A DNA stretch of 64,000 bases, taken from Micromonospora sp. NBC_01796 (GTDB lineage Bacteria > Actinomycetota > Actinomycetes > Mycobacteriales > Micromonosporaceae). The notes under the pieces were generated by a model. That model was not told the DNA's origin. It saw nothing but the letters and a program-made list of their open reading frames with translations, and made no database searches. The stretch covers positions 930,001 through 994,000 of the forward strand of contig NZ_CP109078.1 of assembly GCF_035917455.1 (NCBI RefSeq). Direction: 5' to 3'. The position numbers and the translations under genes are program-made. Shown piece by piece: positions 8,143 to 16,233 of the stretch (position 1 is the stretch's first letter; each line of letters starts with the position of its first letter).

Positions 8143-9225
8143 TCAGCGGGCGGATGCCTCGTGCACCAACGCGACCACCCGGGTGAGTACGTCGGGATCG
8201 GTCTCCGGCAGCACGCCGTGCCCGAGGTTGAACACGTGTCCCGGCGTCGACTCCCCCTCGGCCAGGATCCGGCGCACCTCGGCCTCGACCACCGGCCACG
8301 GAGCGAAGAGCACAGCCGGGTCGAGGTTGCCCTGTACCGCCTTGTCCGGACCGATCCGTACGGTGGCCGCGTCCAGCGGCGTACGCCAGTCGACCCCGAC
8401 CACGTCCGCCCCGGCCTCGCCCATGGCGCCGAGCAGCTCGGCGGTGCCCACCCCGAAGTGGATCCGGGGCACTCCCGCATCGGCCAGACCGGCCAGCACC
8501 CGGGCCGAGTGCGGCAGCACGAACCGCCGGTAGTCGGCCTCGGAGAGCGCACCGGCCCAGGAGTCGAAGAGCTGCACCGCGGAGGCGCCCGCGTTCACCT
8601 GCACCCGGAGGAACTCCCCGGTGATCTCGGCCAGCCGGTCGCAGAGCGCGTGCCAGACCTCGGGTGCGCCGTACATCAGGGCCTTGGTCTTGACGTGGTT
8701 GCGGGACGGGCCACCCTCCACCAGGTAGCTGGCGAGGGTGAACGGCGCCCCGGCGAACCCGATCAACGGGGTGTCACCGAGGTCGGCGACGAGCAGCCGG
8801 ACCGCTTCGTCCACAAAGGAGAGATCGTCCGGGCCGATCGGCCGGATCCGCGCCACGTCGGCGGCGTCGCGTACCGGTTCGGCCACCAGCGGACCGGTGC
8901 CCGGAACGATCTCCAGGTCGACCCCGGCCGCCGCGACCGGGACCACGATGTCGCTGAACAGGATCGCGGCGTCCACCCCGTGCCGGCGTACCGGTTGCAG
9001 GGTGATCTCGCGGACCAGCTCGGGTCGGCGGCACGACTCCAGCATCGCCACGCCGGCCCGCAGGTCGCGGTACTCCGGCAGCGAGCGGCCGGCCTGGCGC
9101 ATGAACCAGACCGGGGTGTGCGGCACCGGCAGCCGCCGGCAGGCACGGACGAACGGAGAGTCGGCGGGACCGGCCTGGGCGGGTTCCCCGCTCCGGCTCA
9201 CATTTCCGGCAGTCGTGGTGGTCAT
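8143..9225 (-). CDS. hemE: Uroporphyrinogen decarboxylase
   Basis: A 360-residue cytosolic enzyme that decarboxylates the four acetate side chains of uroporphyrinogen III to give coproporphyrinogen III. The substrate-binding signature [16 protein letters not shown] lies at about residues 38-53, and [26 protein letters not shown] and [13 protein letters not shown] are all in family order. The length matches HemE. The chosen start is ATG at 9225; a CACGAT hexamer 7 nt upstream suggests a short or absent leader. It heads the hemE-hemY-hemQ operon and is divergent from the DUF3000 gene with a 117-bp spacer, as in Mycobacterium. Confidence 0.94.
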   Translation of the reverse strand: MTTTTAGNVSRSGEPAQAGPADSPFVRACRRLPVPHTPVWFMRQAGRSLPEYRDLRAGVAMLESCRRPELVREITLQPVRRHGVDAAILFSDIVVPVAAAGVDLEIVPGTGPLVAEPVRDAADVARIRPIGPDDLSFVDEAVRLLVADLGDTPLIGFAGAPFTLASYLVEGGPSRNHVKTKALMYGAPEVWHALCDRLAEITGEFLRVQVNAGASAVQLFDSWAGALSEADYRRFVLPHSARVLAGLADAGVPRIHFGVGTAELLGAMGEAGADVVGVDWRTPLDAATVRIGPDKAVQGNLDPAVLFAPWPVVEAEVRRILAEGESTPGHVFNLGHGVLPETDPDVLTRVVALVHEASAR

Positions 9226-9330
9226 CGGCGCAATCGTGCCACGCCCACCGGTGGCAGCGGAGGGGGCCGGGCCGATTGTGAGCACGAACGCGGACGGCGC
9301 GGCGATCCCCCACCACGCCACCGGTCGGCT

Positions 9331-9336
9331 TAGGCT
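9331..9336 (+). promoter_or_regulatory. -10 element of leaderless DUF3000 gene
   Basis: TAGGCT ends 6 nt before the ATG at 9343, which puts the expected transcription start on the start codon itself. No ribosome-binding site is present. The same geometry recurs at several genes in this window. Confidence 0.55.
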
Positions 9337-9342
9337 GCGAAC

Positions 9343-9915
9343 ATGGCCGCCCCGATCGTGCTTCCCGAGACGTTCACCTCCGCGGTGGCCGGCTTGCGTG
9401 CGGCGGCGCCCCGGGATGAAATCCTGCTCGAAGAGGTGGGCGCCCCCCAGCGACTCGCCCCGTACGCCTTCGCGCTGAGCGCCACCGTGCTGCGCGACGG
9501 CGACGAGGTGGCCACCGGGCGACTCATCCTGCTGCACGACCCCGTCGGTCACGAAGCGTGGGAAGGGACACTACGCCTGGTCACGTACGTGACCGCGGAG
9601 CTGGAGATCGACCTCGCGGCCGACCCCCTGCTCCCCTCGGTCGGCTGGACCTGGCTCACCGACGCGCTCGACGCGCAGGGCGCCGACTACCGGGCCCTCG
9701 GTGGCACCGTGACCCAGACCATGTCCACCCGGTTCGGCGACCTGGCCGGGCCACCCGCCGCCGGTGACATCGAGATCCGGGCCTCCTGGACCCCTCTCGG
9801 CGCCGACCTGCACGCCCACCTGTTGGCCTGGTGCACCCTGCTGGCCTCGACCGCCGGGCTGCCCCCGCCCGGGGTGACCGCGCTGCCGGACCGCCGCCCG
9901 GCCGGCGCCGCCTGA
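9343..9915 (+). CDS. DUF3000 protein
   Basis: A 190-residue protein of unknown function matching DUF3000, a family confined to Actinobacteria. It has no signal peptide or membrane segment. Conserved blocks include [51 protein letters not shown], and the C-terminal [16 protein letters not shown]. It sits between divergent hemE and the downstream RNase D gene, the order of Rv2678c-Rv2680-Rv2681, although here two inserted minus-strand genes separate it from RNase D. A functional link to RNase D or heme synthesis is suggested only by this conserved order. It is apparently leaderless. Confidence 0.9.
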   Translation: MAAPIVLPETFTSAVAGLRAAAPRDEILLEEVGAPQRLAPYAFALSATVLRDGDEVATGRLILLHDPVGHEAWEGTLRLVTYVTAELEIDLAADPLLPSVGWTWLTDALDAQGADYRALGGTVTQTMSTRFGDLAGPPAAGDIEIRASWTPLGADLHAHLLAWCTLLASTAGLPPPGVTALPDRRPAGAA

Positions 9916-9982
9916 CCCCCGGATCAGGGGCCACCGGTCGCCGGCCGTCACCGTTCGGTCGTCATCGCGCGTTCGTCACCCG

Positions 9983-10798
9983 TCAGAGGTAGCCGTCGGC
10001 CTCCGCGCAGACCTTGTCCGCCTCTTCGAGCGCCTTCTTGAACGCGGACTCGCTGCTGGCGGTCATCGCCTTGCTGAACAGGTCGAGGCAGTTGGCGATG
10101 ACCGCCTTCTGCCGGGCCTGCTCGTCCCGGTCGTTCTTGGTCCCGGTCAGGTCCTGCTCGACCGCCTTGATCCGGTCGTTGGCCGCCTCCAGGCCCCGGT
10201 TGAGCCGCTCGATCTCGCGCGAGTTCGCGGCCAGCCGGGTGTCCCGGTCGGCCACCTGGCCGGTGAGTTCCCGCTCGGTCCGGTTCAGCTCGTTGGACCT
10301 GGTCACGAAGAGCCCGGTCATCACCGCCCCGACGGTGAACAGCAGCGCGACGACGATCGAGAGCACCAGCACCGTACGGCGCTTGCCACCCGGCGCCGGT
10401 GTGCCGTACGGCAGGCCGGGTCCCGGCGGCGCGGACATCGGCTGCCCGTACGGTGCCCCCGACATCGGCACCCCCGGATAGGGCTGCGGCCCACCGACCG
10501 GCACGCCCGACGCCGGAACCCCGGAGACCGGCGCGTAGTACGGCGGCGGCACACCCGGCCCGGTCGGGGCGGGGTGGGCCACGGTCGGCGGCTCCGCCGG
10601 CTGTCCGGGCACCGCCGGAGCCGGGTGGGCCACCGTCGGCGGCTCCGTGGGCTGCCCGGCAGTGGCCGGCGGCGGATTCCCCGCTCCGGCCGGGCCGGCG
10701 GCCGGTACGGGGGCAGCGCCCGACCCGGTCACCGGCGGCAGCGGGGTGGTCGGATCGACCAGTGGCGCGTCGTCGGGACCGTTCAGGGGCTGGGACAT
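9983..10798 (-). CDS. Proline-rich, single-pass membrane protein with coiled coil
   Basis: A 271-residue protein I cannot assign to a family. Residues 1 to about 140 are Pro/Gly/Ala-rich and disordered, including two near-copies of QPxEPPTVAHPAP and Tyr-rich PYYAPVSG/QPYPGV stretches. GGKRRT then leads into one membrane helix (TVLVLSIVVALLFTVGAVMTGLFV, in two parts). After it comes a charged coiled coil (LNRTERELTGQVADRDTRL and onward) and an Ala/Lys-rich tail with two cysteines (ANCLDLF, DKVCAEAD). The topology is probably cytoplasmic N-terminus and external coiled coil. The HtrA-like protease upstream has the same layout and strand with a 129-bp gap, so the two may work together or respond to the same envelope signal. 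Confidence 0.75.
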   Translation of the reverse strand: MSQPLNGPDDAPLVDPTTPLPPVTGSGAAPVPAAGPAGAGNPPPATAGQPTEPPTVAHPAPAVPGQPAEPPTVAHPAPTGPGVPPPYYAPVSGVPASGVPVGGPQPYPGVPMSGAPYGQPMSAPPGPGLPYGTPAPGGKRRTVLVLSIVVALLFTVGAVMTGLFVTRSNELNRTERELTGQVADRDTRLAANSREIERLNRGLEAANDRIKAVEQDLTGTKNDRDEQARQKAVIANCLDLFSKAMTASSESAFKKALEEADKVCAEADGYL

Positions 10799-10927
10799 GG
10801 GCTTCCTCCGTGGGTATGACTGAGCGCTGGATTATCCGGCCGGACCGGATGCGACGGTGGGGCACAAACGGCCCACACCGGTGATTGCGACCGATGGGCT
10901 GACCCGATGCGGGCTGTCCGGTCGACC

Positions 10928-12265
10928 TCAGCAGATCTTGAAGCCGTCGCAGGCGGTCTTGATGGGTACGGCCAGACCAATCCCCTCGGCGTCGCGTGCC
11001 TTCGCCGTGGCGATGCCGACGACCTGCTTCGCCCCGTTGATCACCGGGCCACCCGAGTTCCCCGGGTTGATCGGCGCGTCGAACTGGATCACCTTCCCGG
11101 GGCCGTCCTCGTTGTCGCGGAAGGCGCTGACCACACCGGTCGTCACGCTGTCCTCCAGGCCGAGCGGCGCGCCCACCACCACGATCTGCTGGCCGGACTT
11201 CACCACCTCGGGCGCGGCGACCAGGCCGGTGAAGGTGCCGTCCGTACTGAGCTGCGCGACGTCGTTGGCCTTGTCGACCTTGACGATGGTGGCCGGGAAG
11301 CGCTGGTCCGTACGCTCCAGGAAGACCTGCCTGCCGCCGCCGTTCCAGAGTTCCTCGACCACGTGGAAGTTGGTGAACAGGTTGGTGCCGCCGTTGGCGG
11401 TCGGCTTGCCGACGGCGAACGCGGTGCCGGTGAACTGCCCGGCCCGGACCCGGAAGACGCTGGGCAGGACGGCGCTGGAGATGGCCTCGGGGTTGAACAC
11501 CTGCCCGGCCCGGTCCTCCAGGTTCCGGGTCTGCCCCTCGATGCCGTCCAGGCGGGCGCCGTCGGCCCGCTGCGCCTCGGCCAACCGCCGGTCGGTGTCG
11601 GCGAGCCGGCCGGTGAGCCGGTCGATCTGGTACGCCTGGAACCCGACCGCCCCGGCCAGCGCGAGCACCAGCAGCAGCGCGGTCACGCCGGGCCAGGCGA
11701 GTCGCCGCCGCGCCTTCGGCGCCGGTTCACCGACCCCGACCGGCGGGTAGGGGTAGCCGGGCGGCCCGTAACCGGTGCCCGGCGCAGGGGCGTACGCCGG
11801 CCCCGAGGACACCGGCCCGTAGCCCGGCGCGGAAACCGATGCCGGACCGTAACCGGACTCCGACCCCGGCCCGTGCACCGGGGCGGACGCCGGCCCGTAA
11901 CCGGACCCGGACACCGCGCCGTGAGCGGGTGCGGAGACCGGACCGTGAGCCGGTACGGGGCCGGGGCCGGACGCCGGGCCGTATCCCGGTGCCGGTACGG
12001 GGCCGTACCCGGTGCCGGGTGCCGGCGGCGGGGTCAGCGGCGCGGTGGGGTCGGTCCGGGGCGGCTCCATCCGGGGCGGCAGCGGACCCGGCCTGACCTC
12101 GACCACCGGCTCCACCTGCGGCGATCCCGGGACACCGGACCACTGTCCGGGTCCGGGCGCGGTCCGGTCCGGTCCGTCCTCGGTCGGCTGCCGCTGGCCG
12201 GGCACCGGTGCGCCGGGGTACGGCTCGGGGCCAGGGGCGGGATGCGGGTCATAGCCAGAGGTCAT
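10928..12265 (-). CDS. Membrane-anchored trypsin-like (S1C, HtrA-type) serine protease
   Basis: A 445-residue protease. The first 185 residues are Pro/Gly-rich with repeated GYGP motifs. A membrane helix at about 191-210 is followed by a short coiled coil (DRLTGRLADTDRRLAEAQ) and then the protease domain from about 255. The catalytic triad is visible: His301 in TNFHVV, Asp335 in KANDVAQL and Ser404 in INPGNSGGPV. There is no C-terminal PDZ domain, and the protein ends soon after the last strand with two cysteines (TACDGFKIC) that could pair. The start is ATG at 12265 with GGAGG 11 nt upstream. The protease domain should lie outside the membrane, suggesting envelope protein quality control or signalling. 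Confidence 0.86.
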   Translation of the reverse strand: MTSGYDPHPAPGPEPYPGAPVPGQRQPTEDGPDRTAPGPGQWSGVPGSPQVEPVVEVRPGPLPPRMEPPRTDPTAPLTPPPAPGTGYGPVPAPGYGPASGPGPVPAHGPVSAPAHGAVSGSGYGPASAPVHGPGSESGYGPASVSAPGYGPVSSGPAYAPAPGTGYGPPGYPYPPVGVGEPAPKARRRLAWPGVTALLLVLALAGAVGFQAYQIDRLTGRLADTDRRLAEAQRADGARLDGIEGQTRNLEDRAGQVFNPEAISSAVLPSVFRVRAGQFTGTAFAVGKPTANGGTNLFTNFHVVEELWNGGGRQVFLERTDQRFPATIVKVDKANDVAQLSTDGTFTGLVAAPEVVKSGQQIVVVGAPLGLEDSVTTGVVSAFRDNEDGPGKVIQFDAPINPGNSGGPVINGAKQVVGIATAKARDAEGIGLAVPIKTACDGFKIC

Positions 12266-12473
12266 GAATCGACGTCCTCCCGTAGACGTTCGTGCCACAG
12301 TCGTACCGTCGGGCGACCAGCCCGGGAATCTGCGGCAAGGAGGGACCGTACCGGCCGTGCTGAGCTTTGTCTTCCCCGATGTCTGACTCGTCCAATCCGA
12401 CAAATGTACGCACCGTCCGGGCGGACAAACCGCCGCGCCGGCCCGGCTGCGTATGGCGGATGCGGGTGACCAC

Positions 12474-12479
12474 TAGGGT
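12474..12479 (+). promoter_or_regulatory. -10 element of leaderless RNase D gene
   Basis: TAGGGT lies 6 nt before the GTG start at 12486, and no ribosome-binding site is seen. Transcription probably begins at the start codon. Confidence 0.55.
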
Positions 12480-12485
12480 TGTCAG

Positions 12486-13805
12486 GTGACCGACGAACCA
12501 CCCCTGCGCCGTCGGGCCGCGCAAAGCCAAGCAGGGGACGAGCCGCACAGCCTGCCGGCGTCCGCGCCGGAACCCGAGACCGTGGGGCCCGACCCAACGC
12601 CTGGCGGGCCCGTTCCGCTCCTCGCCCCCCGCGACGGCACACCGGAGCCGGTGGCAACCCCTGCCGCCCTCGCCGATGTCGTCGCCCGCTTCGCCGCCGG
12701 CACCGGCCCGGTTGCCGTCGACGCCGAACGCGCCTCCGGCTACCGCTACAGCCAGCGCGCCTACCTGGTGCAGTTGCGCCGGGCCGGCGCTGGCACCGTG
12801 CTGATCGACCCGTTGCCCCTCGGCGACCTACACACCCTCGACGAGGCACTCGCCGACACCGAGTGGGTGCTCCACGCCGCCAGTCAGGATCTGCCCTGCC
12901 TGGCAGACCTGGGGCTGCGCCCGCGCCGGCTGTTCGACACCGAGTTGGCCGCCCGGCTGGCCGGTTTCGAACGCGTCGGCCTGGCCGCGCTGACCGAGCA
13001 GTTGCTCGGTTACACCCTGGAGAAACATCATTCGGCCGCCGACTGGTCGAGTCGACCGCTGCCGGACTCCTGGCTGACGTACGCCGCGCTGGACGTGGAA
13101 CTCCTCACCGACCTGCGCGACCGTCTCGCTCTCGAACTGGAGGAGCAGGGCAAGCAGGACTGGGCGGCGGAGGAGTTCGCCGCGCTGGTGCTGTGGGGGG
13201 CGCAGCCGTTGCGGCAGCGACCCGACCCGTGGCGCCGTACCTCCGGTATCCACCGGGTCCGGGGCGCGCGCGCCCAGGCCCGGGTCCGGTCGATGTGGTA
13301 CGCCCGCGACGCCATCGCGTCCCGGCGCGACTCCGCACCGGGTCGGGTCCTGCCGGACGCGGCGATCATCGCCGCCGCCGAGATGGACCCGAAGGACGAG
13401 CGGACCCTGCTGATGCTGCCCGGCTTCGGTGGCCGTTCGGTACGCCGGCTCGCCCGGACCTGGCTCGAGGCGCTTTCCGAGGCGAGGGCGCTGCCCGACG
13501 ACGCGCTGCCGGTCAGCCCGTCGGTGGACGGGCCGCCACCACCGCACCGGTGGGCCGAGCGCGACCCGACGGCGGCGGCCCGGCTGGCCCGCTGCCGTGA
13601 GGTGGTGACCCGGATCGCGGCCGAGCACAATCTGCCGCCGGAGAACCTGATCACGCCGGACTCGGTCCGCCGGCTGGCGTGGACGCCGCCCGACGAGATC
13701 GACGAGGCGACGGTGGTCGAGACGCTGCGCGGCTACGGAGCCCGCAACTGGCAGGTCACCCTGATCGGGGAAGAGCTGACCCGGGCCCTGCCCGAGCCGG
13801 TCTGA
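12486..13805 (+). CDS. rnd: Ribonuclease D (3'-5' exonuclease with HRDC domain)
   Basis: A 439-residue DEDD-family exoribonuclease. After a disordered 60-residue N-terminus, motif I is VAVDAERA (Asp79, Glu81), motif II is AASQDLPCL (Asp135) and motif III is TYAALDVELL (Tyr199, Asp203), giving the DEDDy set of RNase D. The C-terminal half holds an HRDC-type helical domain (PKDERTLLMLPGFGGRSVRRLA) for nucleic-acid binding. It trims the 3' ends of structured RNA such as tRNA precursors. It is the counterpart of Rv2681, which adjoins dxs in Mycobacterium; here dxs lies 16 kb to the right. The start is GTG at 12486, leaderless. It ends in a strong hairpin shared with convergent galE. Confidence 0.9.
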   Translation: MTDEPPLRRRAAQSQAGDEPHSLPASAPEPETVGPDPTPGGPVPLLAPRDGTPEPVATPAALADVVARFAAGTGPVAVDAERASGYRYSQRAYLVQLRRAGAGTVLIDPLPLGDLHTLDEALADTEWVLHAASQDLPCLADLGLRPRRLFDTELAARLAGFERVGLAALTEQLLGYTLEKHHSAADWSSRPLPDSWLTYAALDVELLTDLRDRLALELEEQGKQDWAAEEFAALVLWGAQPLRQRPDPWRRTSGIHRVRGARAQARVRSMWYARDAIASRRDSAPGRVLPDAAIIAAAEMDPKDERTLLMLPGFGGRSVRRLARTWLEALSEARALPDDALPVSPSVDGPPPPHRWAERDPTAAARLARCREVVTRIAAEHNLPPENLITPDSVRRLAWTPPDEIDEATVVETLRGYGARNWQVTLIGEELTRALPEPV

Positions 13806-13810
13806 CCGCT

Positions 13811-13845
13811 CCGCCACCGCCCCACGTACGCCGGGGCGGTGGCGG
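13811..13845. terminator. Convergent hairpin terminator (rnd/galE)
   Basis: A perfect 13-bp GC stem (13811-13823 with 13833-13845) and a 9-nt loop, between two convergent genes. There is no T-tract. Confidence 0.8.
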
Positions 13846-13872
13846 TTCACACGGTCCTCGCGTACGGCGGCT

Positions 13873-14874
13873 TCAGTCTTCGAGTACGGCGTCGCGCTGT
13901 GCGGCCCAGGCCAGGGAGTGCCGGATCCCGTCCTCCAGGGTCAGTTCCGCCTTCCAGTCCAGCAACTGCCGGGCCCGGCCCGTACGGGTGTAGGAGCCGG
14001 CGGAGTCACCGGGGCGGGGACCGGTTTCGCGTACCCGCAGGGGGCGGTCGCTGACCGCGTTGAACGCGGTGACGAACTCCTTGACCGTGGTGCCGTTGCC
14101 GGTGCCGAGGTTGATCACCTCGTACGACCGCTGCGCGCCGACCGGGAGGATGTCGTCGAACCGGCGCAGCGCCTGTACGTGCGCCCGCGCCAGGTCCCAG
14201 ACGTGGATGTAGTCGCGGATCCCGGACCCGTCACGGGTGGGCCAGTCGACGCCGGTGACCAGGAACTCGGTGTCCTTCTCCAGCGCGCTGATCATCATCC
14301 CGAGGGCGTGGCTGGGCCGGCGGAGCTGCAACCCGGTACGCATGGTCGGGTCCGCCCCGATCGGGTTGAAGTAGCGCAGCGAGAGTGCCCGCAGGTCGGT
14401 GGCGGCGGCGGTGTCGGCGAGGATCGTCTCCAGCATCGCCTTGGTCCGCCCGTACGGGCTGGTCGGTTCCAGGTCCGAGTTCTCGTCCACGGAGAAGTCC
14501 TCGCCGGGGCGGTAGATCGCGGCCGAGGAGCTGAACAGGACCCGCTGGCACCCGTTGCGCAGCAGGTGGTCGAGGAAGTCGACGGACTTGCCGACGTTCT
14601 CCCGGTAGTAGCGCAGCGGCTGGGCGACCGACTCGGGGACCACGATCAGCGCGGCGGCGTGCACGACCGCGGTGATGTCGGGGTGGTCGGCGAAGATCCG
14701 GTCGATCAGCGCGCCGTCGGCGATGTCCCCCTGGTAGAAGATCCGGTCCCGGGTGAACTCCCGCCGGCCGGTGTTGAGGTTGTCCAGGATCACCGGCACC
14801 AGGCCGTCATCGAGGCAGGCCGACACCACCGTGCTGCCGATGAAGCCCGCGCCGCCCGCTACCAGTACCTTCAA
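13873..14874 (-). CDS. galE: UDP-glucose 4-epimerase
   Basis: A 333-residue short-chain dehydrogenase-type epimerase interconverting UDP-glucose and UDP-galactose with bound NAD. The N-terminal GGAGFIGS motif (residues about 7-14) binds NAD, and the catalytic Ser/Tyr/Lys set is visible: SSSAAIY at about 115-121 and the YGRTK motif with Tyr141 and Lys145. RYFNPIGADP and the LGTGNGTTV motif also fit GalE. The start codon is TTG at 14874, supported by CACGGAGG 5 nt upstream and by the immediate Rossmann start. It is a stand-alone gene divergent from the beta-oxidation pair and probably supplies galactose for wall polysaccharide or exopolysaccharide. Confidence 0.92.
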   Translation of the reverse strand: MKVLVAGGAGFIGSTVVSACLDDGLVPVILDNLNTGRREFTRDRIFYQGDIADGALIDRIFADHPDITAVVHAAALIVVPESVAQPLRYYRENVGKSVDFLDHLLRNGCQRVLFSSSAAIYRPGEDFSVDENSDLEPTSPYGRTKAMLETILADTAAATDLRALSLRYFNPIGADPTMRTGLQLRRPSHALGMMISALEKDTEFLVTGVDWPTRDGSGIRDYIHVWDLARAHVQALRRFDDILPVGAQRSYEVINLGTGNGTTVKEFVTAFNAVSDRPLRVRETGPRPGDSAGSYTRTGRARQLLDWKAELTLEDGIRHSLAWAAQRDAVLED

Positions 14875-15036
14875 CGCCGCCTCCGTGTCACCCCGCGCCG
14901 GTCCCGATCAACCTACCGGACCCGCGTCGGGGGCCGGGCGGACGTGGTGTGGCCCGGACCACAGACGGCGCACTGACAGCCCTAGTTACCGGCGAGTAGC
15001 ATCCGGGGTACACGCCCCGCCGCCAAGGAGGCTCAA

Positions 15037-16233
15037 GTGCCCCGAGAAGTCAGGGAAGTCGTCTTCGTCGACGGCGTCCGCACCCCGTTCGGCAAGGCGG
15101 GTGGGATGTACGCCAACACCCGCGCCGACGACCTCGTCATCCGCTGCATCCGCGAGCTGCTGCGCCGCAACCCGCAACTGCCGCCGGAGCGGGTCGACGA
15201 GGTGGCCATCGCCGCCACCACCCAGATCGGCGACCAGGGCCTGACGATCGGCCGTACCGCCGCCCTCCTGTCCGGTCTGCCCAAGACCGTCCCCGGCTAC
15301 GCCATCGACCGGATGTGCGCCGGCGCGATGACCGCGGTGACCACAGTGGCCGGTGGCATCGCCATCGGCGCGTACGACGTGGCCATCGCCGGCGGTGTCG
15401 AGCACATGGGCCGGCACCCGATGGGCGAGGGCGTCGACCCCAACCCGCGCATCCTGGCCGAGAAGCTGGTCGACCCGTCCGCCCTGGTGATGGGCTCCAC
15501 CGCGGAGAACCTGCACGACCGGGTCCCGCACATCACCAAGGAGCGCTCGGACGCCTTCGCGCTCGCCTCCCAGCAGAAGACCGCCAAGGCGTACGCCAAC
15601 GGCAAGCTCCAGGACGACCTGGTGACCGTCGCGATCCGCGACCCCGAGACCGGCTGGGCCCTGGCCACCGTCGACGAGGCGCCCCGGGACACGTCGATGG
15701 AGAGGCTGGCCGGGCTGAAGACCCCCTTCCGCCCGCACGGCAAGGTCACCGCCGGCAACGCCGCCGGACTCAACGACGGCGCCACCGCCAGCCTGCTCGC
15801 CGCCGAGGAGGTCGCCCACGAACTCGGCCTGCCGATCGGCATGCGCCTGGTGTCGTACGGCTTCGTCGGGGTGGAGCCGGAGGTGATGGGGATCGGCCCG
15901 ATCCCGTCCACCGAGAAGGCGCTGCGGATCGCCGGGCTGACCATCGACGACATCGGCCTGTTCGAGCTGAACGAGGCGTTCGCGGTCCAGGTCCTCACCT
16001 TCCTGGACCACTTCGGGATCGCCGACGACGACCCCCGGGTCAACCAGTGGGGTGGGGCGATCGCCATCGGCCACCCGCTCGCCTCCTCCGGCGTACGGCT
16101 GATGACCCAGCTCTCCCGGCAGTTCGCCGAGCACCCCGAGGTGCGGTACGGCATCACCGCCATGTGCATCGGGATCGGCATGGGCGGCACGGTCATCTGG
16201 GAGAACCCGCACTGGAACGGGGCAGATTCATGA
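15037..16233 (+). CDS. fadA: Acetyl-CoA acyltransferase (thiolase)
   Basis: A 398-residue thiolase catalysing CoA-dependent cleavage of 3-ketoacyl-CoA, the last step of beta-oxidation. The acyl-accepting cysteine is Cys94 in DRMCAGAMTA. The catalytic His346 lies in IAIGHPLASSG and the second Cys377 in MCIGIGMGG. The N-terminus FVDGVRTPFGKAGG is typical. The start is GTG at 15037, with a perfect AAGGAGG 7 nt upstream. Its TGA overlaps the ATG of the next gene (ATGA at 16230-16233), making a fadA-fadB operon that encodes the two subunits of a trifunctional-type complex. The order is thiolase first, as in Mycobacterium fadA-fadB. Confidence 0.93.
   Translation: MPREVREVVFVDGVRTPFGKAGGMYANTRADDLVIRCIRELLRRNPQLPPERVDEVAIAATTQIGDQGLTIGRTAALLSGLPKTVPGYAIDRMCAGAMTAVTTVAGGIAIGAYDVAIAGGVEHMGRHPMGEGVDPNPRILAEKLVDPSALVMGSTAENLHDRVPHITKERSDAFALASQQKTAKAYANGKLQDDLVTVAIRDPETGWALATVDEAPRDTSMERLAGLKTPFRPHGKVTAGNAAGLNDGATASLLAAEEVAHELGLPIGMRLVSYGFVGVEPEVMGIGPIPSTEKALRIAGLTIDDIGLFELNEAFAVQVLTFLDHFGIADDDPRVNQWGGAIAIGHPLASSGVRLMTQLSRQFAEHPEVRYGITAMCIGIGMGGTVIWENPHWNGADS

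Noticed and set aside
15315-16229. N-terminal run-in of 305 codons before fadB in the same frame
   Set aside because: It overlaps the thiolase coding region in another frame; the fadB start at 16230 is fixed by the ATGA overlap and family length.
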